Assembly (NCBI GenBank): GCA_050948905.1
Contig: JBMNES010000001.1
Span: 1,984,001-2,048,000, forward strand
Length of the DNA: 64,000 nt
Source: DTKD01 sp050948905
Lineage (GTDB): Bacteria; Armatimonadota; UBA5829
Direction: 5' to 3'
In this document: piece after piece, positions 42,287-51,466 of the stretch
How the letters are laid out: each line of letters opens with the position of its first letter
Position numbering within the stretch: position 1 is the stretch's first letter
Notes under the pieces: model-generated
Seen by the model: the letters and a program-made list of their open reading frames with translations, nothing else
What the model was told of the DNA's origin: nothing
The model's database searches: none
Program-made: the position numbers and the translations under genes

Positions 42287-44920
42287 ATGACTCAAATACG
42301 CTTCCGATTGATTGTTGTTGTCGCATTGACGACCCTCCTCGCATCTTTTGCTCACTGCTCGTATCTGACATCCACAAGCGTTTGGGATCTGCAACGGCAG
42401 TTGTCGCCAGTTACGCTCGGCGCTGGCGCAATGTATGTCTCAGGCACTGGCATTCGCATATCCGGCACAAACACCATTGCTCAGGCGATATTCCAAGGCA
42501 TTGATGGGCCGCTTCAGGCAAACAACATAGTGCCGTCTTGGAACGTCGACATGCCTGCAGGTACCGGTATTCTCATTGAACTTCGAGGCACTGGCGGCGG
42601 ATTGACCACTACCCCCTGGTATGAGATAGCGCGACAGGGCTCCGGGGCCTTTCCTGGCTCCAGGTACAAATCCGACAGCCTTGGCAGTGTCGCTGATGAT
42701 ACGCTTGTCTTAAAAGCCAAACGACCCCGCATAGAATATCGAGTTACTTTATACACCAATACCATCGGAGTCACTCCGACTCTGCGACTCATGGCCCTGT
42801 GCTACTCTGATACGGGCACAGTATTAAGCAACCCTGTTATGGCAGGTCCGGGCGTAACTACCTCGCTGGCAGTTCCCTGGTGGTCGCAATACTGGTCTAC
42901 CCTGGATCCGGATGTCATTTGCGGCCCTACTTCTATGTCGATGTCTATGGCTTATAACGGTTGCAAGTTGCCGACTGAAACTGTCGCCGCCGAGACTTAC
43001 GATTCTTACAACAGTATGTACGGCAACTGGCCATTCATCTGCCAGACGGCGGCAAGGCACGGCTTTAAGTCGTATTATATGCGCTCAAACAGCCAGCAAA
43101 CGCTTCGGGACTTTATTGCGCAAGGCGTTCCGGTCGAGATCGGTATGGCTTATGGCAAGAATCAGCTCACCAATTCCCCGATTGCTTCCACTGCGGGTCA
43201 CCTGCTGCTGTGCGTCGGAATCACGGCCAACGGCGACTATATTTGCAACGATCCCGCAGGCTCCGATAGCCGGTGGGATCACGTTGTGTATCTCAAAAGC
43301 GACGTCTCTAATGTATGGCTGGCGAAAGGGGGCACGACAATCCCGTGCATTCCCAACTCGGTCTACTGGCGCTTTCCGTATTTTCCGTATAAGTCCTCAG
43401 ACCCTGCTTCGATAAACAAAGACGGCAAGCTTGAGCTTTTTGTAAAGGGCGGCAACGGCAGCATATATCGACTCAGCCAAACCGCGCCTAACGGCGGCTG
43501 GTCGAGTTGGGCCAACATGGGCGGTATGGCCGCTTCCGACCCGGTCGCGGTCACCAATTCCACCGGCGGCAACACTGTATTCGCCAGATTTACCGACAAT
43601 AATTTATATTGCAACCGACAAAACGGCTCATCGGGAAGCTGGTCCGGTTGGGTTAATCTGGGCGGATCGTTGGCCGGAAAGCCTGCAGTCGGCAAAAGCC
43701 CCGACGGCAGATTGGACGTCTTTTGCAGGATGATCGACGGCTCCATACAACACCGCTGGGAAGACTACAGCGGCGGCTGGCAAAGCTGGGAATCTTTGGC
43801 CGGGAATTTCGCGCACGACCCTGTCATTGGCCTGAACTGGGATGGCAGGCAGGAGATATTCATACGCACATCGGATAATCAACTTGCTCACAAATGGCAG
43901 CTTAATGACGGTTCATGGTCGAGTTGGTGGGCTATGGGCGGCACACTTGATGGAGACCCGGTCATAGGCAGGACTTACGACGGCCGCCTGGAAGCATACT
44001 GCCGCTTTACCGACGGCACGGTCAGGCGAAACTATCAAAACGGCACTACGGTAGGCACTGGATGGTCGGGCTGGTCGTCACTTGGGGTCACAACTTCTCA
44101 AGACGTCGCACTCGGCCGAAAGCCGGATTTCAAAGAGCATTTGTTCACTACAGATGAATCCGGCCTCATCACTCGCCGCTACCAGACTGCAAACGATGGT
44201 GCGTTCTCGTCTGCGGAGTCACTCTTCGGCTCGGCGACCAGTGCGCCAATAGTCAGCCATCTTGAAAACGGCAACTTGCAGTTGTTTACACTTCGTCCTG
44301 ATGGCAGCGTCTGGGGACGGACCCAGAGTGCGAGCGGTTGGTCGGGTTGGACGGATATGGCGTTCCCGGACGCCGCACCTCCTGTGATACATTCAGTCGA
44401 TGTAGAGCCAGCGGTTGTCACTCCGGGCGAGACCGTATATATCACCGTCTATGCGACGGACGCCTCCGATGTTTCGATGGTTACCGCTAATGGCACGCAG
44501 CTAGGATTTGCAGGAGGAGGCCTGTGGATGGGCGCGATTACGGCCTCCAATGAGCTTGGCGAGCACGGCATCGCCATACACGCTGTAGATGTCCCAGGCA
44601 ATGCGTCAAGCAGCAGCGGCAGCTATACCGTTAAAAGACTGTTTGCCCTTAACAATCGAGCCGCAAACGACTCAATAATCGGGCTTGTCAGTTCAAAATA
44701 TCTGTTCGCGGCCTACGGTAAAGTCAGCGTAGTTAATGGCCAGCAATTCACCATCGACGACGGATCGGGTATGCCGATTACAGTACAAGCGCCATACCAC
44801 GGCCTCAGCGGCGGTGAATACGTGCGGGTAAGGGGAACTCTGACCCGCAGCGGCTCTGAGACCATTATGCAATCCTCCGGGGAGTATATTCTCCCTCTCG
44901 GCGGCTTGCAGGAGCATTAG
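42287..44920 (+). CDS. Secreted C39-like cysteine peptidase with propeller-type lectin-like repeats and OB-fold tail
   Basis: A roughly 877-residue exported protein. Signal peptide 1-24. A beta-sandwich (about 30-185) precedes a C39-like papain-fold domain: catalytic Cys212 in I-C-G-P-T-S-M, His305 in A-G-H-L-L-L-C and Asp322 in N-D-P-A-G. Residues of about 375-690 hold six or so repeats of W-S-x-W-x-x-L/M-G-G followed by D-P-V-I-G and D-G-R, as in PLL/tachylectin-like beta-propellers that bind sugars. A bacterial Ig-like stretch and a final OB-like domain (I-D-D-G-S-G near 820) follow. No ATP-binding or transport domain is present, so it is not a bacteriocin exporter. Probably cuts peptides while bound to a glycan surface. 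Confidence 0.8.
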   Translation: MTQIRFRLIVVVALTTLLASFAHCSYLTSTSVWDLQRQLSPVTLGAGAMYVSGTGIRISGTNTIAQAIFQGIDGPLQANNIVPSWNVDMPAGTGILIELRGTGGGLTTTPWYEIARQGSGAFPGSRYKSDSLGSVADDTLVLKAKRPRIEYRVTLYTNTIGVTPTLRLMALCYSDTGTVLSNPVMAGPGVTTSLAVPWWSQYWSTLDPDVICGPTSMSMSMAYNGCKLPTETVAAETYDSYNSMYGNWPFICQTAARHGFKSYYMRSNSQQTLRDFIAQGVPVEIGMAYGKNQLTNSPIASTAGHLLLCVGITANGDYICNDPAGSDSRWDHVVYLKSDVSNVWLAKGGTTIPCIPNSVYWRFPYFPYKSSDPASINKDGKLELFVKGGNGSIYRLSQTAPNGGWSSWANMGGMAASDPVAVTNSTGGNTVFARFTDNNLYCNRQNGSSGSWSGWVNLGGSLAGKPAVGKSPDGRLDVFCRMIDGSIQHRWEDYSGGWQSWESLAGNFAHDPVIGLNWDGRQEIFIRTSDNQLAHKWQLNDGSWSSWWAMGGTLDGDPVIGRTYDGRLEAYCRFTDGTVRRNYQNGTTVGTGWSGWSSLGVTTSQDVALGRKPDFKEHLFTTDESGLITRRYQTANDGAFSSAESLFGSATSAPIVSHLENGNLQLFTLRPDGSVWGRTQSASGWSGWTDMAFPDAAPPVIHSVDVEPAVVTPGETVYITVYATDASDVSMVTANGTQLGFAGGGLWMGAITASNELGEHGIAIHAVDVPGNASSSSGSYTVKRLFALNNRAANDSIIGLVSSKYLFAAYGKVSVVNGQQFTIDDGSGMPITVQAPYHGLSGGEYVRVRGTLTRSGSETIMQSSGEYILPLGGLQEH

Positions 44921-44941
44921 AACATTCCAAACCGAAGCGTT

Positions 44942-44985
44942 AGGGCCGGAACTATCGCCAGATAGTCTCCGGCCCTCTTGTCATT
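44942..44985 (+). terminator. Terminator after the peptidase-lectin gene
   Basis: AGGGCCGGA + ACTATC (44942-44956) pairs with GATAGT + TCCGGCCCT (44961-44976) around a 4-base loop, with one bulged C; CTTGTCATT follows. Confidence 0.75.
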
Positions 44986-45010
44986 GCACCGAATTGACGC
45001 CTTCCAATTA

Positions 45011-45019
45011 TGGTATAAT
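45011..45019 (+). promoter_or_regulatory. Extended -10 promoter of the VOC gene
   Basis: TGGTATAAT is an extended -10 box 33 bases ahead of the ATG. A TTGACG lies upstream but only 14 bases away, too close for a standard -35. Confidence 0.5.
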
Positions 45020-45052
45020 GCCGCCATCCAGTACTCTATGGAGGGTAGGTAA

Positions 45053-45433
45053 ATGGCCGATTTTCAACCGAAGTTTCTGCACTGCCGAATCCGCGTGCGT
45101 GATATCGATCGATCTGTGAAATTCTACACCGAAGTATTCGGGTTCAAAAAACTGCGAGATCACACCTCACCTGCAGGCAACAAGCTCGCGTTTCTCGAGT
45201 TGCCCGGCAACAACACGCAAATAGAGCTCTGCTACCAGCCAGACTCGCCGGACTTTAGCTTCCCTGAGGATATATTCCATTTCGCGATTAGCGTGGCTGA
45301 TCTTCACGAATTCCGCAAGAAATGGGAGCCGCAGGGCATCGAGTTCTGGCCTGAGGACGGCCCTGTCAACGATATGTTCTATTTCATCGATGACCCTGAC
45401 GGCTACGAGATCGAAGTAATGAAGATCGACTAG
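45053..45433 (+). CDS. VOC-family (glyoxalase I-like) protein
   Basis: A 126-residue vicinal-oxygen-chelate protein with two beta-alpha-beta-beta-beta modules. Candidate metal ligands are His9 (F-L-H-C-R-I), a Glu in Q-I-E-L-C, a His in I-F-H-F-A-I and the final glutamate in Y-E-I-E-V-M. The match to lactoylglutathione lyase is good, including R-S-V-K-F-Y and F-G-F-K-K-L-R. Whether glutathione or another thiol is used is unknown. It converges with the next gene with a 5-base gap. Confidence 0.85.
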   Translation: MADFQPKFLHCRIRVRDIDRSVKFYTEVFGFKKLRDHTSPAGNKLAFLELPGNNTQIELCYQPDSPDFSFPEDIFHFAISVADLHEFRKKWEPQGIEFWPEDGPVNDMFYFIDDPDGYEIEVMKID

Positions 45434-45438
45434 CCAGC

Positions 45439-46761
45439 TTAAACCTGCCAGCCCTTGCGTGCGCGTCGGCTGACGAGTGCGTTCGCTTCCGGGTTGTCCT
45501 TAAACTGCTCTTTGACCGGGTCCCATTCCAGCTTATATCCGCCAAGTCTCAGGCAGATATTGCATAAATGAGAGACCGATACCGATCTGTGGCCGATCTC
45601 AGCGTCGCAGATCGGTTGTTTTCTGCTACGAATGCACTCTATAAAGTCTCCAGCGTGATCATTTGATTCGTAAAGTCGAGTCGCGCTTGCCGGCAGCGGT
45701 TCGTCAAGCAGCTTCTGGTCGCTGGCCTCTATCTTTCCACGTGTGACAAATATCCACCCATCCTCACCTTCAAAACGCACGCCGTGTTCACCCTGGCTGG
45801 TCACGTGCATAGGAGTGCCGTCAGCATAGGTCAAATCGAGATCGAAGCTGGGAAAAGTATTGTAGCAATTCGGACCAATAGGGTCTGGGCCTTTAGCGAA
45901 ACCAGTGACACTCACCGGTCCTGAGCGGTCGACTCCGAGGCCCCACTGAGCGATATCAAGATGATGCGCCCCCCAGTCGGTCAACATGCCTCCGGAATAC
46001 TCGATCCACCAGCGGAAAGTACCGTGCGTGCGTTCCTTCACATAATCTACAAAAGGCGCCGGCCCAAGCCACATATCCCAATCCAGATCAGCAGGCACCG
46101 CGCCTGTTTCATACGGCCCGCCAGTCGGACCAGACGGAAGCCTGCTCTCTACGCGTTTGATCTTCCCAATCCGCCCATTGCGAACCAGCTCACAGGCAAG
46201 CCTGAATTTTGCATCGGAACGTTGCTGGCTGCCCGTCTGAAAGACCGCCCCTGTGTTTTTCCACGTCCGCACAATCTGACGTCCTTCTTCGATGGTCAGG
46301 GTGAGCGGCTTCTCGCAATATACATCCTTGCCGGCTTTCATCGCAGCGATAGCCTGATATCCATGCCAATGATCCGGTGTGCCGATAACTACAGCGTCGA
46401 TATCCTTCTGAGCCAGAAGCTCGCGGAAATCTGCATATTTGCGACAATCCGGGCCAAACGCAGCCGCTGCCTCGTCGAGGTGTGTTTTGTCTACGTCGCA
46501 GGCGGCCACCACCTTGACTCCAGGGTGATTAGCGCAGGCCTGTGTGTCGTGCAAGCCCTGTTTATACCCCCCTTTGCTGCCGCCGGGGCCGATAACTGCG
46601 ATGTTAATCTGGTCGTTAGGGCCAAACTTCCGACGTCGGGATGAGCCGCGCTCCAATTCCGCCGCTTGCGCGCGTGCGCTGAACCAACCCGGCAGCCCCG
46701 CCATCGCGACTCCTACAGCAGATGCTTTGAGAAATGTTCGTCGAGAGAGCTCTTTGTCCAT
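45439..46761 (-). CDS. Tat-exported Gfo/Idh/MocA-family oxidoreductase
   Basis: A 440-residue NAD(P)-dependent sugar or polyol oxidoreductase. The N-terminus carries a twin-arginine signal, S-R-R-T-F-L-K, with a hydrophobic stretch ending A-R-A-Q-A (about 33). A Rossmann domain follows (I-A-V-I-G-P-G-G), then Y-C-E-K-P-L-T and the C-terminal domain with D-W-G-A-H-H-L-D-I. Tat export of cofactor-loaded members of this family is common in Planctomycetota and related groups. Substrate unknown. AGGAG precedes the ATG. Monocistronic on -. Confidence 0.9.
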   Translation of the reverse strand: MDKELSRRTFLKASAVGVAMAGLPGWFSARAQAAELERGSSRRRKFGPNDQINIAVIGPGGSKGGYKQGLHDTQACANHPGVKVVAACDVDKTHLDEAAAAFGPDCRKYADFRELLAQKDIDAVVIGTPDHWHGYQAIAAMKAGKDVYCEKPLTLTIEEGRQIVRTWKNTGAVFQTGSQQRSDAKFRLACELVRNGRIGKIKRVESRLPSGPTGGPYETGAVPADLDWDMWLGPAPFVDYVKERTHGTFRWWIEYSGGMLTDWGAHHLDIAQWGLGVDRSGPVSVTGFAKGPDPIGPNCYNTFPSFDLDLTYADGTPMHVTSQGEHGVRFEGEDGWIFVTRGKIEASDQKLLDEPLPASATRLYESNDHAGDFIECIRSRKQPICDAEIGHRSVSVSHLCNICLRLGGYKLEWDPVKEQFKDNPEANALVSRRARKGWQV

Positions 46762-46837
46762 GATCCGCTCCTGGCACCATAGTAGATATACGGTTCTTTT
46801 ATAAGCGGGCAGATATAGTTCCTGCCTGAACAGAATA

Positions 46838-47599
46838 TTATCTGTCCATCGAACGTTTTCGGGCGGATTCGGCGACTTCGATGGCGTTCATAACATCGTC
46901 TTCGCTGGTCGGTCCCACGAAGTAAATCAACTTGCCATCGAGAAATATCCCACTGGAAAAGTATCTGTCTACGGTCGTCTCCTGATCAGCTTTTGGCTTT
47001 GCAGCGATCGCTTTGGTATCCAGCTTTTCTATAGTTTTCACGATCGGCTTTTGTTTATAAGCATCAGAATAGCATTTCTCGCAGTCGACGATATCGATAC
47101 GCAGCTTCGACCGACCCGGCTGTGCGCGTTGATTTGTATGTGGCTGAGCCTCGTTAAACACCACGTAATATACGGTAGTGAAATTGTGCGAATCAGGAGT
47201 GTTGATCCCCCGGTTATGAACAAAGGTCGCAGGAGTGGTGGGATACTCGTTTTCAGCGAGGCTTTGTGTGGTCATCGATGTGCCGCCCTGAGCAAACGCG
47301 TCTGCGACGGCGTTGTCGATCAGCATCTTCGCGATACGAGCCCTGTTGGCTGTCGGGTCAACGTGCAGGCATTGCACCATATAAAACCCTTCGCCATCCT
47401 CCATCGGGGCCATCTCAATCGGATAATACAACACAAACCCGAGGACATCTCCGTTGTCGTCCCTTGCGATCTGACCACGCAGTATGCCGCCGTCCAGCCA
47501 CGCGTCCAAATTGCCGTTACCCTCGCGAGTAATGCAACCCCCCTGTGGACAGAAAACGCCATCCCTGAGATTATCCAATTGAAGCTGTTCGATCTTCAT
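46838..47599 (-). CDS. GNAT acetyltransferase with YoaP-like C-terminal domain
   Basis: A 253-residue protein. The N-terminal 145 residues resemble a GNAT acetyltransferase (V-L-G-F-V-L-Y-Y-P, then C-L-H-V-D-P-T-A-N-R-A-R-I-A-K-M-L as the acetyl-CoA loop). The C-terminal part resembles the extension of YoaP-type proteins, with a C-E-K-C pair at 173-176 and Y-F-S-S-G-I-F-L-D-G-K. The substrate is unknown. It is divergent from the next gene across a 91-base gap holding a palindrome. A TATAAT on the minus strand (47616-47621) and CGGAG lie upstream. Confidence 0.65.
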   Translation of the reverse strand: MKIEQLQLDNLRDGVFCPQGGCITREGNGNLDAWLDGGILRGQIARDDNGDVLGFVLYYPIEMAPMEDGEGFYMVQCLHVDPTANRARIAKMLIDNAVADAFAQGGTSMTTQSLAENEYPTTPATFVHNRGINTPDSHNFTTVYYVVFNEAQPHTNQRAQPGRSKLRIDIVDCEKCYSDAYKQKPIVKTIEKLDTKAIAAKPKADQETTVDRYFSSGIFLDGKLIYFVGPTSEDDVMNAIEVAESARKRSMDR

Positions 47600-47650
47600 A
47601 TTATTCTCCGTTGTTATTATACTCTAATTATCGGAATCTCATCCGCGCAG

Positions 47651-47662
47651 GAGAATATTCTC
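47651..47662. promoter_or_regulatory. Perfect 12-base palindrome between divergent genes
   Basis: GAGAATATTCTC is a perfect dyad in the 91-base gap between the GNAT-like gene (-) and the ABC ATPase gene (+), 29 bases ahead of the latter's ATG. It looks like an operator for a dimeric repressor, or could be a ribosome-site-containing hairpin (it begins with AGGAGA). No regulator gene lies nearby. Confidence 0.45.
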
Positions 47663-47690
47663 TAAAACTCGAAATCACAACAGGCACATT

Positions 47691-48980
47691 ATGAGCGCTG
47701 ATTTTGTTGTAGACAATATTTATACAGGTTACGGCGACGTCGAAATCCTCTCAGGGGTAAGCTTTCAGTTAGGCCAATCAGAGTTTGTCGGTATGATCGG
47801 CCCGAACGGCAGCGGTAAGACGACGCTTTTGCGAGCAATGTCTCGCGTGCTGGCTCCCCGGTCCGGCGCGATTTACCTGCAGGATGCTGATATATATTCC
47901 ATTTCTGCGCGCGAATTTGCCAGGCGTGTGGCGGTAGTCCCTCAGGATACTCTTGTCGCGTTCGACTTTAGCGTATTAGAGATCGTTCTTATGGGCAGGT
48001 CCCCGCGTCTTGGCAGATTTTCTATCGAAGGACAGCGCGATGTCGCCATTGCCCTTGATGCATTAGAAAGAACCGGCACCGCGCATCTCAAAGACCGGCA
48101 AATCACGGCGCTGTCCGGCGGCGAAAGACAGCGAGTGATGATCGCAAGGGCGCTCGCTCAGGAACCTGAGGTGCTTTTGCTGGACGAACCTACATCCCAT
48201 CTCGATATCAGCTTCCAGTTCGAGATTATGGACCTGATACGATCGCTAAATCGCGAACGCGGCATGACAATTCTCGCTGTCTTACACGATCTGAACCTTG
48301 CCAGCCAGTACTGCGACAGGTTAATTATGATGGGGCAGGGGAGGGTCTTTGCGGACGGGCCAACGCAGTCCGTAATCACCTCGGACAACATTCGCAGCGT
48401 CTACGGCGCGGAGGTATGGGTGCGGCGGCATCCTGTCACCACACGTCCTTACGTCATATCCGGCATAAGAGGCCGTGGTGTCAGGTCGGCTCCAACCAAA
48501 CCCGATGTCCTGTCCCGGCCAGCAATTCACGTAATCGGCGGCGGCGGCACGGCTGCGCCGGCTTTGGCGAAGCTGGCGCGCAGAGGCTATGATGTAACGT
48601 GTGGTGTGTTGAGCGTAGGAGATGCGGACCAGGAGGTGGCCGACGCTTTGGACATCCCCTACGTTGCTCAGCAGATATTCGAGTCTATTTCCGAGCTGTC
48701 ATCAGAGAACCATCGCGAGCTTATGCAAGCTGCGGATGTCGTGTTATTGATGAATATGCCGGTAGGTCATGGAAATTTGGCAAATTTAGAGATTGCTGCG
48801 CAAGCCATTGCCAGTGGCAAGCTGGTGATAGCGATTGACCCGAACAACGTCGCCTCCCGCGATTTTACGGGCGGCAAAGCCTCCGCTCTAATCGAACAAA
48901 TCCTTTCAACCGGCTGCAAACCCGCCGAAACACTTGACGAAGCGATCGGCCTTATAGAAGACTTCGCTTCGCAGATATAA
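47691..48980 (+). CDS. FecE/BtuD-like ABC ATPase with extra C-terminal domain
   Basis: A 429-residue protein. The N-terminal 260 residues form an iron-siderophore/cobalamin-type ATPase: Walker A G-P-N-G-S-G-K-T-T (37-45), signature L-S-G-G-E (141-145), Walker B V-L-L-L-D-E (161-166) and H-loop V-L-H-D-L. Residues of about 275-429 form a second domain starting I-H-V-I-G-G-G-G-T-A, a Rossmann-like fold seen fused to some BtuD-type ATPases. No permease or binding protein is nearby, so the partners lie elsewhere. The extra domain may sense cofactor or nucleotide. Confidence 0.85.
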   Translation: MSADFVVDNIYTGYGDVEILSGVSFQLGQSEFVGMIGPNGSGKTTLLRAMSRVLAPRSGAIYLQDADIYSISAREFARRVAVVPQDTLVAFDFSVLEIVLMGRSPRLGRFSIEGQRDVAIALDALERTGTAHLKDRQITALSGGERQRVMIARALAQEPEVLLLDEPTSHLDISFQFEIMDLIRSLNRERGMTILAVLHDLNLASQYCDRLIMMGQGRVFADGPTQSVITSDNIRSVYGAEVWVRRHPVTTRPYVISGIRGRGVRSAPTKPDVLSRPAIHVIGGGGTAAPALAKLARRGYDVTCGVLSVGDADQEVADALDIPYVAQQIFESISELSSENHRELMQAADVVLLMNMPVGHGNLANLEIAAQAIASGKLVIAIDPNNVASRDFTGGKASALIEQILSTGCKPAETLDEAIGLIEDFASQI

Positions 48981-49030
48981 AACCCGATTTGCTATCAACG
49001 CACACGTAATCCGTCCCTGCGCCCTCTCAA

Positions 49031-49060
49031 TTGACCAGCCCCAACCGCATTGAGTATAAT
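49031..49060 (+). promoter_or_regulatory. Promoter of ftsK
   Basis: TTGACC (49031-49036), 18-base spacer, TATAAT (49055-49060), in the 106-base gap ahead of ftsK. Confidence 0.7.
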
Positions 49061-49086
49061 ACGTAGGGTCCTGGGGCGATCTTTGA

Positions 49087-51435
49087 TTGACAGGGCCGGG
49101 GAAAGGTGTGTCTGAGGTGCGCAAGAAGCGGACAGCGACAAACGGGAAGCGCGGCACGAAAAGGACGAGTGCAGACCAGGCTCAATCCATACTATTTGCG
49201 GATATAGCAGGGGTATTGCTCATAGTTTTAGGTGTGGTGAGTCTAATCGCGCTGTGTGCTGAGGACTCCACCGGTGCGTTGGGTAGATATCTTGCCCCGG
49301 TTATGCGCAGCTTCGTCGGAATCGGCGCCTATCTTATTCCATTATTGATCGCTTTGTTCGGCGCATTCTGCATTGTCGGTCCGCTGCAGATTATCACGCG
49401 AAACATAGTCGCCGGCAGCGTGATGGTATTTCTGTCAATTATAGGTGGTGCATCCCTTGCAAAGGGCGTTCCGCTTGAAAATATCGCCTCGGGTGGAGGA
49501 TATCTGGGCAACGCGATTGCGATACTCGTTCGGAAGCTGGGCGGTGCGATCGTCGGCCATATCCTTCTTGCAGCCTTGGCAATCGTCGGCCTAATCGTGA
49601 TCATCGATCAGCCGCTGGCCAATTTGATAGACCGGATTCGCACTGCGTGGAGCGATGCCGCGGCAAGGCACGCTGAGAGGGCGCAATTCAAAGAAGAAAC
49701 GACGAGCAAAAAGCCGAGCGCAAAGACAGTTGATGCATCGGTTGTGGAGGAAGACAGAAAACGCACTTTAACACAGATATTCGGCGAGCCTGAACAGCCT
49801 CCGAAGGAAATAGCAAAGGAAAAAGCAGAGGCCACAGAAGTAAAGATCAATATGCCGACGCCGGTTAAGGCCCACCGAATTCCTAAAAATGGCGATGCTG
49901 ACGCAGAGCCGGTAGAGCAGGGGGATTTCCAACTGCCGCCGACGACGCTGCTCGACGAGCCTCCTCCTCCGCCGCCGAGGGTCGAAAGCGAACTTAAAAA
50001 CAATATTGAAATAATCGAGCGCACGTTGGAGGAGTTCAAAGTACAGGCCAACGTGGTCGAAATTGCGTGTGGGCCTACGGTCGCGCGCTACGAAATACAG
50101 CTTGCTCCCGGTATTAAGGTCAACAAAATCGTCGGGCTTGCGGATAATCTGGCGATGCAGTTGGCTGCTATCGACGTCAGGGTCGAAGCTCCCATTCCAG
50201 GCAAGGCGGCGATAGGCGTTGAGGTTCCAAACAAAAATCGTGGTATCGTGGCTCTGCGGGAGATTGTTGAGAGCAAGCCCTTTGTTGAAGCCAGCTCAAA
50301 ACTGACATTTGCACTCGGAAAAGACGTTGCGGGACGCCCCATAGTCGCGGATCTGGCAAAGATGCCGCATATGCTCGTCGGAGGAGCCACCAACGCCGGC
50401 AAAAGCATAGGGCTGAACGCATTAATCGCAAGCCTGTTGTTCAGAGCAACGCCGGATGATATCAAGTTCGTGCTTATTGACCCCAAGAGGGTGGAGCTTA
50501 GTCTTTTCGACGGCATCCCACATCTGGCCTGTCCGGTGGTGAAGGACGTGAAGCAGGCGGCAAGCGTATTCAGAGCGGTTGTGCAGGAGATGGAAAAGCG
50601 CTACGAGCTGTTCGCACGCAGCAGCGTTCGTAATATAGATGGGTATAATGAACGGGTATTGGAGTCCGAGCGGCTGCCTTATATGGTGGTGGTTGTAGAC
50701 GAGCTTGCCGACCTTATGATGCAGGCGGCGGCCGAGGTCGAGGCCTCTATCCAGAGACTGACTCAGCTCGCCCGTGCCACTGGAATACATTGTGTTATTG
50801 CTACCCAGCGACCGTCGGTGGATGTAATCACGGGGGTAATTAAGGCCAATATATCGTCTAGAATGGCGTTTGCCTGCTCGTCTCATCACGACAGTAAAAC
50901 AATTTTGGACCAAAAGGGTGCTGAGAGGCTGGTTGGCCGGGGGGATATGCTGTTTCTGCCGATAGACGCCGCAAAGCCGACTCGTATACAGGGCTGCTAT
51001 GTTTCTGAGAGGGAAATTGAGGGGCTATGTGAGTTCCTGAAAGCACAACGCAAACCCCTCTACACGATTCAGCCGGGCGCTATATCGGGGGACGGCCACG
51101 GTGGAGGTGGCTTCGACGATGCCTTTGCAGATGAGTTTTATGAGCCTAGCGTGAGGTTTGTCGTGACATCCGGTTATTGCTCGACTTCTATGCTGCAGAG
51201 AAAGTATAAAATCGGTTACACCAGGGCGGCGAGAATCGTCGACGCTATGGAGCAGGCAGGAATAGTAGGCCCGTTGGACGGAGCCAAGCCGAGGCAGGTT
51301 TTGGTGGCCAAAGAGGACCTTGACGCCGTGTTGTCGGGCAAAATGGATCTGCCGTTTGACGAAGACTATGACGAAGACGACGACGTTCCGCCTGCTGAGG
51401 TGGTTGATCTAAACGAAGAATGGGAAGATGAATAG
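49087..51435 (+). CDS. ftsK: FtsK/SpoIIIE DNA translocase
   Basis: A roughly 780-residue septal motor that moves chromosome ends through the closing division site. It has four N-terminal membrane helices (about 28-175), a charged and Pro-rich linker (about 190-310), the alpha/beta motor with Walker A G-G-A-T-N-A-G-K-S (432-440) and Walker B V-V-V-V-D-E-L-A-D, and a C-terminal winged-helix gamma domain (about 685-755) that reads polar DNA signals. The protein ends in an acidic tail. The start is uncertain: TTG 49087, GTG 49108 and GTG 49117 are in frame, each with a fair ribosome site. Confidence 0.95.
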   Translation: MTGPGKGVSEVRKKRTATNGKRGTKRTSADQAQSILFADIAGVLLIVLGVVSLIALCAEDSTGALGRYLAPVMRSFVGIGAYLIPLLIALFGAFCIVGPLQIITRNIVAGSVMVFLSIIGGASLAKGVPLENIASGGGYLGNAIAILVRKLGGAIVGHILLAALAIVGLIVIIDQPLANLIDRIRTAWSDAAARHAERAQFKEETTSKKPSAKTVDASVVEEDRKRTLTQIFGEPEQPPKEIAKEKAEATEVKINMPTPVKAHRIPKNGDADAEPVEQGDFQLPPTTLLDEPPPPPPRVESELKNNIEIIERTLEEFKVQANVVEIACGPTVARYEIQLAPGIKVNKIVGLADNLAMQLAAIDVRVEAPIPGKAAIGVEVPNKNRGIVALREIVESKPFVEASSKLTFALGKDVAGRPIVADLAKMPHMLVGGATNAGKSIGLNALIASLLFRATPDDIKFVLIDPKRVELSLFDGIPHLACPVVKDVKQAASVFRAVVQEMEKRYELFARSSVRNIDGYNERVLESERLPYMVVVVDELADLMMQAAAEVEASIQRLTQLARATGIHCVIATQRPSVDVITGVIKANISSRMAFACSSHHDSKTILDQKGAERLVGRGDMLFLPIDAAKPTRIQGCYVSEREIEGLCEFLKAQRKPLYTIQPGAISGDGHGGGGFDDAFADEFYEPSVRFVVTSGYCSTSMLQRKYKIGYTRAARIVDAMEQAGIVGPLDGAKPRQVLVAKEDLDAVLSGKMDLPFDEDYDEDDDVPPAEVVDLNEEWEDE

Positions 51436-51466
51436 CGCAGGGTGCTGCGATTCGAGAAATTAATCT

